A stretch of 64,000 nucleotides of DNA from the NCBI GenBank assembly GCA_029224185.1, contig CM055198.1:6142210-6206209 (forward strand), in the 5' to 3' direction. The stretch is from Karalla daura. Its lineage: Eukaryota > Chordata > Actinopteri > Chaetodontiformes > Leiognathidae. Position 1 is the first letter of the stretch. Every line of letters begins with the position of its first letter. A program made the translations under genes and the position numbers. This document shows positions 12,522 through 27,559 of this stretch, in pieces. The notes below the pieces were generated by a model. The model did no database searches and was not told the DNA's origin. It worked only from the letters and a program-made list of their open reading frames with translations.

Positions 12522-13137
12522 TTGACCTCAGAGTTACACACACATATGTAGGTATACCTTACATGCATGCAGAACTACTAATGATGCAGCTTTCCAAGAG
12601 GAAACACACAACAACTGCCAGTTACAGTCAACCAACCAATCAGCTGTCACCTCCAACTGGTACCAGGGTGATCAGGAACCAGATCTTGTTGTGAAGATCG
12701 TATCTCTTTCTGGGCCACATACAATATCGTCACAATCTGTACGACAAGCTCATCTATGAACTTGAGGATCTTGTTCATGAAGCAAAACTGACAGTGGGTT
12801 TTTTTTGTCGTTTTGTTTCAAGTGCTCCGGTCTACCCACTACCAATGTGTTTTCTCAATAATGCATAATGACCTCTACTTAAAGAAATGCATACATTTGG
12901 TATGTTTTGTCATGATTCCCTCCTGTAATCACATGCTCATAACCTCCTCCCTGCGTCTGTACTGGAATGCATTTATTGTTCTATGTCAACACCTGAATGT
13001 CCAAAATAATGTCTTGAACGTGCGGTTTGCCATTTTGACCAATAATATCCAAACAAGATGGTACAAAATGGACACATAACATGTACTGTATATTTGTATG
13101 CATATGTATATGTGTATAAAAGAGGGTGTCTAATAAA
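12522..13137 (+). other. TMEM25: TMEM25 3' UTR with AATAAA
   Basis: Non-coding, moderately AT-rich sequence after the TMEM25 stop, ending in an AATAAA at 13132-13137. Confidence 0.65.
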
Positions 13138-16399
<3,262 letters not shown>

Positions 16400-16811
16400 A
16401 AAACACACTCCCTACGCAACTCAGACTTCTTCTATACAGAAAATTTCTGTGACTGTGTCACTTATCCACTTAAGTGCTTCTCTGGATGATTCTGTTTCAG
16501 CTTAAAATCTCCTATAAAAGTTATAAAGTCTCATTAATAGTTTTGTTCAATTGCCTGTAAGATTTTGCTCCTAATCCTGTAAAGTTGGTGATATAAACCT
16601 GTATTTTTGAGTGGTTGTTCGCCACCACTCCCATTTTGGTAGTTTTTTAATTGGACAATTTTGTATCTTTACTCACTATTCATGCTGTCTTCATTTGTGT
16701 ATACATTGCACTGTTGCAACTGCTTCTTCATATGATAACAAGTAATGAAATGTACCACTTTGATGCATTATTTGATGCATGATTCAATTTAAAAAAAATA
16801 AATAAATAAAA
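16400..16811 (+). other. CD3 gamma/delta 3' UTR
   Basis: AT-rich non-coding sequence after the stop, ending in overlapping AATAAA hexamers at 16797-16810. Confidence 0.65.
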
Positions 16812-17109
16812 GATATGAACTGCACAGTCCTATTCTGATGGAAGCTTTTACTTCTGGTGTGTAACTAAGTACATTTCAAGAGCAGTACAGTTCTGGCTCC
16901 TTTGTACTTGCCTTTCATAGCTTATGTAGGGATGTTTTTATAGGATGTTTTTTAAACGCACTTGCACTAATTAAAAGACATAAGGCATAAGAAGACCCCC
17001 TTACCTCCAAACATTGCACTGTTGGTGGGTTATGCGTCTCACTGACATGACCTAGTATTTGATCCATGATTACTGAAAATAAGAGATACTCATACAACAT
17101 TTGATGGCT

Positions 17110-19440
17110 CCCACATTTAGTTTGCAGCCCCTCGTAAACAAGCCGTGTGCTTTGTTGCGATTGTTACATTTGTGACTTAAAGTCAAGTTATTCAAAATTG
17201 AGTGAATAAAAAGTCAGATTTTGCACTTCAGAATTTGCTTCTTTCCCATTCATTTTCTCATCACCTTAGTCTGCAGACTGGAACCAGTAGAGCACACCAC
17301 TAACTTTTACATTATCGTAAGCAAATAAAATCAACATTTCCTCTGTAATTACCTGTTATAGTTTCCATTTTTCAGAGTTTTATTTCCCTGAGGTTTCCAC
17401 CACTGCTGTTCTTTTAACATTCATAAAGACCAGCGCAGCAACACAGTGGATTGGTGGATGGCACTGGTACCTCACAACTGGAAGGTCTGTGGGTCAAATC
17501 CTGGTTGGATCAAGGGCCTTTTTGTGTTGGGATTAGCCCTGTTTCTGCATGGGTTTTACTGAAGTACCTTGGCTTGCTACCACAGCCCCAAAACTAAATT
17601 GCCCCTATGCTTCATTACAAAAGGAGAAAATGAGTAAGATCATGGATGAAGACCAGCGCAGCTGTTTATAGTTTTCTATTACTGTCACTGTATGCTGGCT
17701 GCTCACAGTTTGCTCTTTTGTCCCTCCCTTCTATTTCCCCTGGCACCTTCTGTTACTCTCCACCTGTCTCTGTATGTCTGTTTCATCAGGGTGTGGTTAC
17801 CTAGTTCCCCCCCCCCCCCCCCCCCCCCCCCCCGCTGCAGACCTGAGCCATCCAGAATGGCCACCTAAAAGTCTGCTGTCCATCTCCTCTACACTCCTGC
17901 TTCTCATTTCCATTTGCTGTTGTTTGATTCTTTGGTTCTGTCATTTGGCATTTTCCAGTTTTTATGGCACAAAAGAGGGACTTGGACCAGACAGTCCTGG
18001 TTTGAAAATTAAGCAGCAGGCTAGCAAACCATGCAAAAACCATGAAAGCACCCCTGCATGTACTTTGAGAGGCAGGCTTTAAGATTTTGATGAGGTGTGA
18101 GGCTCAGCTGGGGGCTAGATTGTGTCGAGTGGTGAGAACTGTAATTATGTAGACTTCTTGTAGATTAAATGGTCACCCTGGATCAAAGAACCCACTTTGA
18201 CAACTACTGACCATGATGAAAACAAAGGCACCAGAGTTAGCCACCCCTCCAAAGGGGACATACAACAAGACTCAGCCATAGCTGAACCCAATTGAATGCA
18301 CCTCTCTCCCGTGTCGCATCTACTCATTTTTACTGGCTTTTGGCAACACATTTGCAGTCACGTCAGTAGTGAGTTACAAGTAAGTGATAACCTGACTTCT
18401 GGTCTGTTCCCTTCACACACTTGACAGTTTGAGTCTAGACCAGACACTATAATACCACTGTGTAGCATGACCTGAGCTGAAGAAACATAAACAGACATAA
18501 ACAAACCTCACAGAGTCATATTACAGATCTAATGTGGGCTATGTTGCTATGTTTTCAGTAATATTAAAGTAATTGTAACTCTACCACTATTCTTACGCAT
18601 ACTCTTTCTACTAAAGTAAGTAGTGGGTCTTTTTTGTCATTGCATCCCACAAATATTTTTGACACAAGGTGATGCCTGGATCTCTCTGCAAAGTGCCAAT
18701 GATGACTCCCATGAATGGTTATAGTGTCTCTTAAACTACATTTGGGTCCAGTTCCAATATCAAATAATGAAAAACCTAACTGTGTCATAGCTATATCATA
18801 AGCCTGGCCACCAGTTGTTCACTGGTTGGTCTTTCTCGGCCTGATTCCTGGGTGGGGTCGCATTAACCTCCGATACATTGCATGCATGCATTACCATTCT
18901 CATCAGAGGTCTTCTTAACCGCCAGCAATTTGCCACTGTAGACCCTAACAGGGACTGATATGGGTTTTTTATTTGTTGGTTAAGTATTTCACATTGTTGT
19001 GTTGTTCGAGTGATGACGGTGAAATCGTCGTTCTTCAAAATGAGTGTGTCTCAGAGGCCCGTTAAACGTTTGTTCAGACATGTAGCACTCTTGGAGAGAA
19101 TTGCACAAGAGCCCAGAGAAAGGTAAAAGAAGATGGGTTAAAATAGTAACAAAGATGAGGAGAAGAGGAGGACAGAAACTCTTGCTGACTTTATAGGAAG
19201 CCTCCCTGTGTCTGCTAACTTCAGTTCTTTGATCACAGCTCAGAGTCTTTCTCGACGCCGCTGTGACAAAGTTACAAAATGCCGTTTTCAACGCAAAGAA
19301 GAGAGGAGAGATCAAACAAGGAAGCTGAGACAAGCTCGCCTCAGAAACACAGCCCCGACCAACCCCCACGCACATGATGTGCACACACTTTGATGCACTC
19401 ACACAGGAGCTTAGGTGTGTGTGTGTCTATGTGTGCGAGT
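17110..19440. other. Unit A-specific stretch without recognised genes
   Basis: This 2.3 kb has no counterpart in unit B, where the flanking homologous blocks are nearly adjacent (about 26335-26355). It includes a degenerate dispersed fish repeat (17440-17660) and a poly-C tract (17808-17833). No supportable exon was seen on either strand. It is either a deletion from B or an insertion into A. Confidence 0.6.
17440..17660 (+). repeat. Degenerate dispersed teleost repeat
   Basis: Contains the phrases 'gggtcaaatcctggttggat', 'agggcctttttgtgttggga' and 'ctaaattgcccctatg', related to the 10840-11030 element but strongly decayed. Confidence 0.5.
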
Positions 19441-20085
19441 CTGTGTGTGCTCTCGGATGTACACACAAAGCGTGTACCATGGTGCACGGATGTTCACTCA
19501 CACAACCACACGACCATCGAGCAGATATAGGTCTGTGTGTGGGAACGGTTTGACTGAAGAAATCGGATACACACACACACACACACACCTCAGCCGTCAA
19601 CTCTTTGTTTCTCACTCACACAGACACACAATCGATGTAGATGAAGATAACTAAGCAGTGTGGGAGTGTTTCCACTTAAACAATACAGCTCTGCCTGCCA
19701 CACACAAAGCAATAGCTGGATTGTTAATCAGCCAACATGAGGAGCTGATATTAGGTGGAGTCATGTTTTTTTTTGGTTTCAGGTCTGTTTGTTCAGCTCT
19801 GCTTCATCAGTCAGTGCGATGAAAGGCACAGGTTTACAAGAAGAAGGCAAAAGCAAAACACTACACATTTCCATTGCACACCCAATGGATATAAACAATG
19901 TGTGTACACATTAGAGAAATGTCAGGTGTTTCCGATGACAGCCAGATGAAGACATGAGTGATGATCAAGCTACGGATATGAGCAGTGGCTTCACAAAACC
20001 GAGCACAGTTTCACCCATAGATGTATGTCGGTATTGTTTCTAACCATGAGCAGAGAGAAAAAAAACAGTGTTGACTGGGGTTTCC

Positions 20086-20091
20086 TTTATT
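20086..20091 (-). terminator. Candidate poly(A) signal of CD3E copy A
   Basis: AATAAA on the minus strand within a block conserved in both duplication units (equivalent at 27015-27020). No closer AATAAA was found on the minus strand below the copy A stop codon. If used, the 3' UTR of copy A would span the Tc1 insertion. Confidence 0.4.
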
Positions 20092-20285
20092 ACTGACACA
20101 TTTCGCTCCCATTAGAGTAACAACGAAATACAAGACAGGAAAGAAAAAAATATCAAAAGAAAAAACAAAAGAAGTTGATGTGCAGCAACATTTTACATGC
20201 TTGACAAAGTTTGATACATTTTGTCTTGTACAAAGCCATGAGTCAGAACACATGAAGACAAAAACATACAGTATGTATGTATGTA

Positions 20286-21875
20286 CAGTTGCTAGAAAAA
20301 GTATGTGAACCCTTTGTGTTTTCATGGTTTTCTGCATAAATGGGGCACAACATGTATCCCAATCTTCATGTAAATCACCACAACAGACAAACACCTCTTG
20401 GTTTAACTAATGATGCAAAGAAATTAGATGTTTTCAGGTTCATATTGGGCACATCAAGTAAAAACCCAAAGTGCAGGGTGGAAAAAGTATGTGAACCCCT
20501 AGGCTAATGACTTCTGTGAGAGCTAATTTGAGTCAGGTGCCAGCCAAATTGGAGTCCAATTACTGTCATGACACTGCTGGTGTTGATTGAAGCTCCCCTG
20601 CCCTTTAAAAACTCATACTGGATCTGAGATAGCTTTTCTCCAGAAGCATTGTCTGATGGAAACCATGCCCCGCACTAAAGAGCTCAGTGAAGACCTGCGA
20701 GCCACAATTGTTGAGCTACATAAAGCTGGGAAGGGATACAAAACTATCTCTAAAAGCCTCGATGTCCATGTCTCAACAGTTAGGCAGATCATCTACAAAT
20801 GGAGGGAGTTTAACACAGTTGCCACTCTCCCCAGGCGTGGTCGTCCTGCAAAGATATCACCAAGAGCACAGCGCAGAATCATCAATGAGGTGAGAAGAAA
20901 CCCTAGAGCATCAGCCAAGGACTTACAAACATCTCTGGCACGTACAAACATTTCTGTTCATACCTCCACAATATGTAAAATACTGAACAAGAATGGAGTT
21001 CATGGGAGGACAGCACGGAGGAAACCTTTGCTGACAAAAAAGAATATTGCTGCACGTCTGAAGTTTGCAAAAGACCACCTTGATGCTCCACAACACTTCT
21101 GGCAAAAAATTCTTTGGACAGATGAAACAAAAATTGAATTATTTGGAAGGAACACACAACGCTATATATGGAGGAAAAATGGCACAGCACACCAGCCTCA
21201 AAACACCATCAGCATCATGGTTTGGGCCTGCTTTGCAGCCTCAGGTCCTGGACAGATTACTGTCATCGATGGAAAAATGAATTCCAAACTGTACCAAGAT
21301 ATTTTGCAAGAAAATATAAGACCATCTGTCCGCCAGCTGCAGCTGAAACGAGGATGGGTCATGCAACAAGACAATGACCCCAAACATACAAGCAAATCAA
21401 CAAAAGAATGGTCACACAGAAGAAAATACGCGTTCTGGAGTGGCCAAGTCAGAGTCCGGACCTCAACCCTATCGAGATGCTGTGGCATGACCTTAAGAAA
21501 GCAATACACACCAGACAACCCAGAAATCTTGTACTGAAACTATTCTGTCAAGGGGAATGGTCAAAAATTCCTCCTGGCCGTTGTGCAGGTCTGATCAGCA
21601 ACTACAGCAAACGTTTGGTTGAGGTTATTGCTGCAAAAGGAGGGTCAACCAGTTACTGAATGTAGGGGTTCACATACTTTTGTACCCTGCAGTGTGAATG
21701 TTTACAGCTTGTGTTCAATAAACAAAAATCAAAACATATATTTTTGTGCTGTATTTCTTTGGGAGAATGTATGTTTGTATTTTTAGAACTTTAAATTAGG
21801 ATCCGAACATATTTTATGACCATTTTATACAGAAAACCATGAAAACACAAAGGGTTCACATACTTTTTCTATCAA

Positions 21876-21878
<3 letters not shown>
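20286..21878 (+). mobile_element. Tc1/mariner transposon with IR/DR ends
   Basis: Terminal inverted repeats begin CAGTTG and end CAACTG, with about 50 nt matching at one mismatch (20286-20335 versus 21829-21878), flanked on both sides by the TA target dinucleotide (20284-20285 and 21879-21880). Each end has a second inner copy of the repeat core (20473-20500 and 21664-21690, sharing AAAGTATGTGAACCCCT), giving the IR/DR architecture seen in Sleeping Beauty-type fish elements. It encloses one transposase gene with a frameshift. Unit B has an empty site at about 27190-27215, so the insertion is most simply younger than the duplication. Confidence 0.95.
20665..21659 (+). pseudogene. Tc1 transposase, broken by one frameshift
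   Basis: Cut-and-paste DDE transposase that binds the terminal repeats and integrates at TA. The start MPRTKELSEDLR is the usual Tc1 N-terminus. It is followed by paired helix-turn-helix DNA-binding domains (TVRQIIYKW, LPRRGRPAKIS as the GRPR-like hook) and the catalytic triad: Asp in WTDETKIE, Asp in DNDPKHTS and Glu in SPDLNPIE, the last lying in the shifted frame. The frame changes by one nucleotide at about 21404-21412, just after TKEW; the downstream frame runs VTQKKIRVLEWPSQSPDLNP to the stop at 21659. Apart from this single lesion the gene looks nearly intact, consistent with a fairly recent insertion. Confidence 0.9.

Positions 21879-21940
<62 letters not shown>
21877..21940 (+). repeat. 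(TA)n microsatellite abutting the Tc1 end
   Basis: About 30 TA units begin at the transposon's 3' target TA. The matching site in unit B has only a short TATATGTATGT sequence. Confidence 0.9.
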
Positions 21941-21944
<4 letters not shown>

Positions 21945-22324
21945 CAGGAAGCTCTGCATTAATTCAAAACATTATTGTATTAATTACAGTACTCATACAC
22001 TTAATATTAAGGAGAAGAAACGCAAATTCTACCCCAAAGAAGGTTAAAATTGATCAATTCATTTATGTTTCAAATGAAAGTCATAGATAAAAGCTGGTGA
22101 ACTGGACTACATTACACCGAGAGCATTTCTATGTATGCAAATAAATAAAAACACATCCCTTTGTGAATACAACTTAATACCGCTACTAATATATATCTCA
22201 AATATATTTACTTAATTAACACCTGGAAGGCAGTGTAACTAACAGAGCCTTAAGTGGATCATAAAAGTCGATTTAATGGTGGAACAGTGGCACATCCCTG
22301 CAGCCTTAGTCAGGTGACTTGTCT

Positions 22325-24188
22325 CTATCCCATCCTGGAGTATGTGTCCATAGAGCGAGTGTGAGCACTCAGTTCCTGCCAAAACATCAAAGGAATAGTG
22401 TTAGGCCAGTCACAGTTTTGCACGCTTTATTTTTATCACAGCAGGCAGTAAGAGGGTACTATGCCTCCAAGGGCTTGGTTCAACCTTTGTGACGACCTAT
22501 ATTCCTCGCTAAAATGTTGTTACATTCTTTTTCTACTTAAATGTTCATTTGTTATTTTGGATTTTTTTATTTAGCTGTTTTTCTTCATTAATGATCTGTT
22601 TAAAAGTCCTGAGAAATCTGGTTCTCCTGCTGCCACTGCTTCAGTTCAGTTTGAGGTGAACACATGGATTTCTGTGGAGTCCATCTATGTCATTTATTTC
22701 TCATTTACCCCAAGTGCATTCTTTTTTGGATTTCTCCTTACTATCTGTTTTACAGTTATTTGTTTCAGGTGTTCCAACTTTTCCTTCCCTGAGTTGTATG
22801 TGTTGTTGAATCACATTACATATTATCCCCTTGTCCATTTTCATGGCATGGAGTCAGTTTAACTGTAATCCTTTTACCTTGATTGCATAAAACTTTGGGT
22901 TGACTTAAACACCAAATATGTAATTTTTGTACAAATCGCAAAACAAAATGTACCCTGGTTTGTTCCCCGGCATCTATAATTAATGTGAAACTGAGATAAA
23001 CTGTGTAAAGCTATACTAGGATAAACTGCTGATGGGTTGAGTAGTTTATTTTAAATCAGACACAAGTAACAAATGCAAATATTACTGCATGTGAGCAGAG
23101 AGAGCAGCCCGCTGCAGTGTGGCCTTCTACAGTACCTGGTACTCAGAGGATCCTGGAGCCGGGCGAGATGGGTGAGCCGGAGCTAAAAGGTAAAGACAGA
23201 CAAAGACCGTGTGTGAACCCTCTCTCAGAAGGTCCCTGCGTGAAATGCAAGTCTGTCCTTTCCCGTGATCTGCCATGATGCGTCCTCACCTTTGGAGCTG
23301 CGAGCAGGCTGCTGCAAGTTCTTCTTCTTGGTGCATTTGCAGATCGTGATCATCACCACCATTGTCAGGCATACGTCTGCGACAACCGCTCCCAGAAACA
23401 TAGTCCCATCCATCTCAAAGCAGTTTTCACACACTGGAGGACAAAGATCAGCAGTTAATGGTGAGGAAAACCGGTGAGGAAAACCAACATGCACACCCAA
23501 AAAAATCTGCTTTTTTTACTCACCCTTGGCTTTTACGTAGAAATAATATTTCTGACCATCATATTCGCAGCGATAAAGGCCTTTAGTGTCATATCCATAT
23601 TTAAATTCATATTTAGATTTATCTTCTGGGTCCAGGCGTTCTGATTTGAACCATTGGCCTTCCTTTGGACAGGTCAGTGTGACTTTATCCCATGAAATTT
23701 CTACACCTCCTATAAACATAAACATAAACAGATGTTAAGTTACTTCAATTTGCTTGCTGCAATTCATCATTTCATGACATATACTTATCCATAAATCAAC
23801 ATTATTTTAGAAGGATATTAGAGGGCTTGTTTTCTTTAAACCCTGACAAGGACCCAGAGTAAAACACAAAATGAAAAGTAACAGAGTGGACTACAAAACA
23901 GAACGAAGTAAATAAAACATCAGAATTAATGAGTTCACTAGAGATTGAGGTGAGATATGGAAAAATCCACCTGGCTTTGTTTGAAAAGAAACTGGAGTAA
24001 TAGCTTTGAAATCGCTCTTAAATGTACGATGTGTTGCTATAAGCAAAAGCAAAAGTATTTAGACTGAAGTTAAGTATGAGTAACTTAGTAGTAGTAGTGT
24101 AGTATTTACCTTTAAGAGGATCTTCAGCCTTTACAGCAGCCATGAACAGGAGGAGAGCGAGCAAACCCTGAATACCCACACTGGCCAT
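22325..24188 (-). CDS. CD3E: CD3 epsilon, copy A
   Basis: Five coding exons on the minus strand: 24188-24110, 23709-23524, 23433-23290, 23182-23136 and 22375-22325. Total 507 nt, 168 residues, all GT/AG and in phase. Domains are a signal peptide (MASVGIQGLLALLLFMAAV), a short Ig ectodomain with Cys pair (VTLTCPK...LYRCEYD), the CxxC motif KVCENCFE, a membrane helix with the conserved acidic residue (VVADVCLTMVVMITI), KCTKKK, a proline-containing linker (APAHPSRPAPGSSEYQ) and the final exon ELSAHTRSMDTYSRMG. The ITAM is therefore YQEL-x9-YSRM: both tyrosines are present, but the spacing is long and the last hydrophobic is Met. The intron after YQ matches the intron position in CD3 gamma/delta. 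The chain pairs with CD3 gamma/delta in the TCR complex. Without splicing of intron 4 the product would end at YQVL. Confidence 0.93.
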
Positions 24189-24440
24189 TTTGTTCAGACG
24201 TGTCTGAACTGTGTGTCAGGTCTATGGATGATATTTATGAAGGTATTCACCTCACAATATGCAAAAAAGATCAAGCTGCCTGTTCGACAAGACAAAAAGA
24301 TACAGAGGCAATTTCTGAGGCTCCTTTCTCTCTCTCTCTCTGTCTCTTTCACTCACTCACTCACACACACATACACACACACATGTTGCTCCCCACAGGA
24401 AGTGTTTTTTTTTCACCTCAAAAAGAAGTTTAATGAAGTG
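24189..24440 (-). promoter_or_regulatory. CD3E: Upstream region of CD3E copy A
   Basis: About 240 nt immediately upstream of the start codon are almost identical to the region upstream of copy B (29548-29800). This includes an ETS-type core ACAGGAAGTG at 24395-24404 (copy B 29764-29773) beside a CT/CA microsatellite. Promoter function is inferred from position and conservation. Confidence 0.4.
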
Positions 24441-25833
24441 TTAAGAAATGCGATTCCTGATTGATTTATAATCAAAAAGACAAGCCACTCTAAATAGTAT
24501 CTTCTTTGTTTAATCTTGCAGTGTTGTATTTACTGTGTACGTTTTAATTAGACACATTTAACATGTATATTATCAGCATTTCCTGTAATCTTGTATGTGC
24601 TCAGGTCTCATTTCAAAATGAGATCATACAGTTTTTCTGGGTTACTATTTTTTTCTCAACCCAGTCAGCAGTGTAGAAGTCGACGTGACTGAGGTTCTGT
24701 GGTTCACATCAACACATTGTTACATATAAAGACTGTTATTCCTACATCTAAAATGACACTAATGCCACATTCTGCTTTGTGTACGTTCTTAGCTTTCAGG
24801 AGAGCACCTGCTAGTAATGCAGCATGTTGACTGTGGAGGTGCAAATCATGCAAAGAGCTTTCCTCAGTCAACATGAACCCACAGAGAAACTGAGGGACTC
24901 CATTGACGGACCACCAATTTCCTAATGGAGGTCCAGGCTTAACAACCCTCAATATGGACAGATGACCCTCTGGGTGTGTGAACCTATGTATCGATGACTA
25001 TTATTATTCTATTAAACAAATTAAACAATCAAAGTGAAATACAGCTGGGAAACAGAGGGAGGAGGACGCAAGACTCACGCTTGGTTTCTTTCGAAACACC
25101 AGTTTAATAACCATCCCCCACCCAAAAAAAAAAGATTAAAATAAACCCTGACACTACAACAAATGATTACAGCGCTAGTCAACAAGTGAAGACAAACAAG
25201 CGGCACAAACTGTGGACACCAGTGCACACTACACTGAGCATAGACAACACTTTACTCAGGGACGCACGGTCTTTGGCACCAACAGTGGCACCTGGGTCCA
25301 CTGGCCTGGAGTGGCGTCCCCACAAATTGGCCTACAAGCCTACGAATGCGCCCACTGACCTACAAATGAGCCCACTGATCCACTTATAGGCCCACCTGCC
25401 ATGAGAGTTGACTCCACATTGCCTCTTCACAATCTCAAATCAAGGATGTAACATAAACTGGACTGATGACCTAGATCTCTTGAGACATTTGTGGAGTCAA
25501 TGTGCTCTTCAATGAAAATATACGGTCATGTCTGCCACAGAAGTACAGACCCGACTGCTGAAGCGTGTATGAAAAGTGCAACTCTGACCCCTAGTGGTTC
25601 AAACCTGCAACTTTACGACTTCACCGTGCTGCTGTGTGAGCGTGTCTGGGCTCAAGTAAAGCTCAAGTATTTACATTCAACTCTCACTCTCAGTCTGATA
25701 TCACAGTGAACAGAGCCCAGTCCAATAAGCAGCAGCTCTGTGGATTCTTTTAGACTTTACATTAACCACATAGACTCAATGATCCAAATCTTCTGAAGCG
25801 AAAACCATCTCAAGGCATCAATGAAGTTGTCTG

Positions 25834-26227
<394 letters not shown>

Positions 26228-26228
26228 C

Positions 26229-26262
26229 CCTTCCTCACCGCCCTGTCTGGACATCAGCATCA
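26229..26262 (+). pseudogene. Probable truncated fragment of MPZL2 exon 1 at the duplication junction
   Basis: The core CTTCCTCACCG(C/T)CCTGTCTGGAC matches MPZL2 exon 1 (32603-32628) with two differences over about 26 nt. It then diverges, and unit B-type sequence begins at about 26270. It lies exactly where a unit ending inside MPZL2 exon 1 would join the next unit. It is too short to be certain. Confidence 0.5.
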
Positions 26263-26470
26263 ACTACTGAGATTCATGACCTATTCAATCCATGATTACT
26301 GTAAATATGAGATAATACTACAACACTTGATGATTAGAACAATTGTGTGCGTGTTGTTGGATGTACACACAAAGCGTGTAGCTTGATGCACTGATGATCA
26401 CTCACACATCCACACACCCATCGAGCAGACATAGGTCTGTGCATGCGAACAGTTTGAGGTCTGTGTGTGG

Positions 26471-26473
<3 letters not shown>

Positions 26474-26519
<46 letters not shown>
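26474..26519 (+). repeat. (CA)n microsatellite
   Basis: About 22 CA units. The equivalent place in unit A (19570-19590) has only about nine units. Confidence 0.95.
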
Positions 26520-26520
<1 letters not shown>

Positions 26521-27014
26521 CTTTGCTTCTCACACACGCAGACACACAATTGATGTAGATGAAGATAACTAAGCAGTGTGGGAGTGCTTCCTCTTAGAGT
26601 TCTGCCACACACAGAGCAATAGCTGGATTATTAATCAGCCAACACGAGGAGCTGATATTAGGTGGTGTCATGTTTTTTTTTTTGGTTTCAGGTCTGTTTG
26701 TTCAGCTCTGCTTCATCAGTCAGTGCGATGAAAGGCACAGGTTTACAAGAAGAAGGCAAAAGCAAAACACTACACATTTCCATTGCACACCCAGTGGATA
26801 TAAACAATGTGTGTACACATTAGAGAAATGTCAGGTGTTTCCGATGACAGTCAGTCACATAGGAGACCGAAGAGATGAAGACGCGAGTGGTGATCAAGCT
26901 ACGGATATGAGCAGTGGCTTCACAAAACCGAGCACAGTTTCACCCATAGACGTACGTCGGTATTGTTTCTAACCATGAGCAGAGAGAAAAAAAACAGTGT
27001 TGACTGGGGTTTCC

Positions 27015-27020
27015 TTTATT
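27015..27020 (-). terminator. Candidate poly(A) signal of CD3E copy B
   Basis: Minus-strand AATAAA about 540 nt beyond the copy B stop codon, in the block conserved with unit A. Confidence 0.45.
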
Positions 27021-27559
27021 ACTGACACATTTCGCTCCCACTGGCGCAACAACGAAATAAAGCCAGTAAAGATAAAATTAGCAAAAGGAAAAGAAGTTCA
27101 TGTGCAGCAACATTTTACATGCCTGACAGTTTGATACATTTTGTCCTGTGCAAAGCCATGAGTCAGAACTCATCAAGACATAAGTATGCGTGTGCGTGTG
27201 TATATGTATGTAATTATTAATTACAGTACTTACACACTTCATATTAAGGAGTAGGAATGCTGATTCTACCCCAAAGCAGGTATTAAAATTGATTAGTTCA
27301 TTTATATGTTTCAAATGACAGTCATAGATAAATTGGTGAACTGTACTACGTTACACAGAGAGCATTTTCATGAATGCAAATAAAAAAAACACATCCCTTT
27401 GTGACTGCAGCGTAACACCACGACTAATATTCTATCTCAAATATATTTACTGTTTTACTTAAGGCAGCAATAAACAAGCAGAGTCTTAAGTGGATCATCA
27501 AGTGGATTCAGTGGTAGAACAGTAGCACATCCCTGCAGCCTTAGTCAGGTGACTTGTGT

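Noticed and set aside
26670..26972. 100-residue frame that also exists in unit A (19755-19949)
   Set aside because: Similarity is explained by the recent duplication. The frame ends differently in A because of a small indel, it has no recognisable domain, and it lies in the presumed CD3E 3' flank on the opposite strand.
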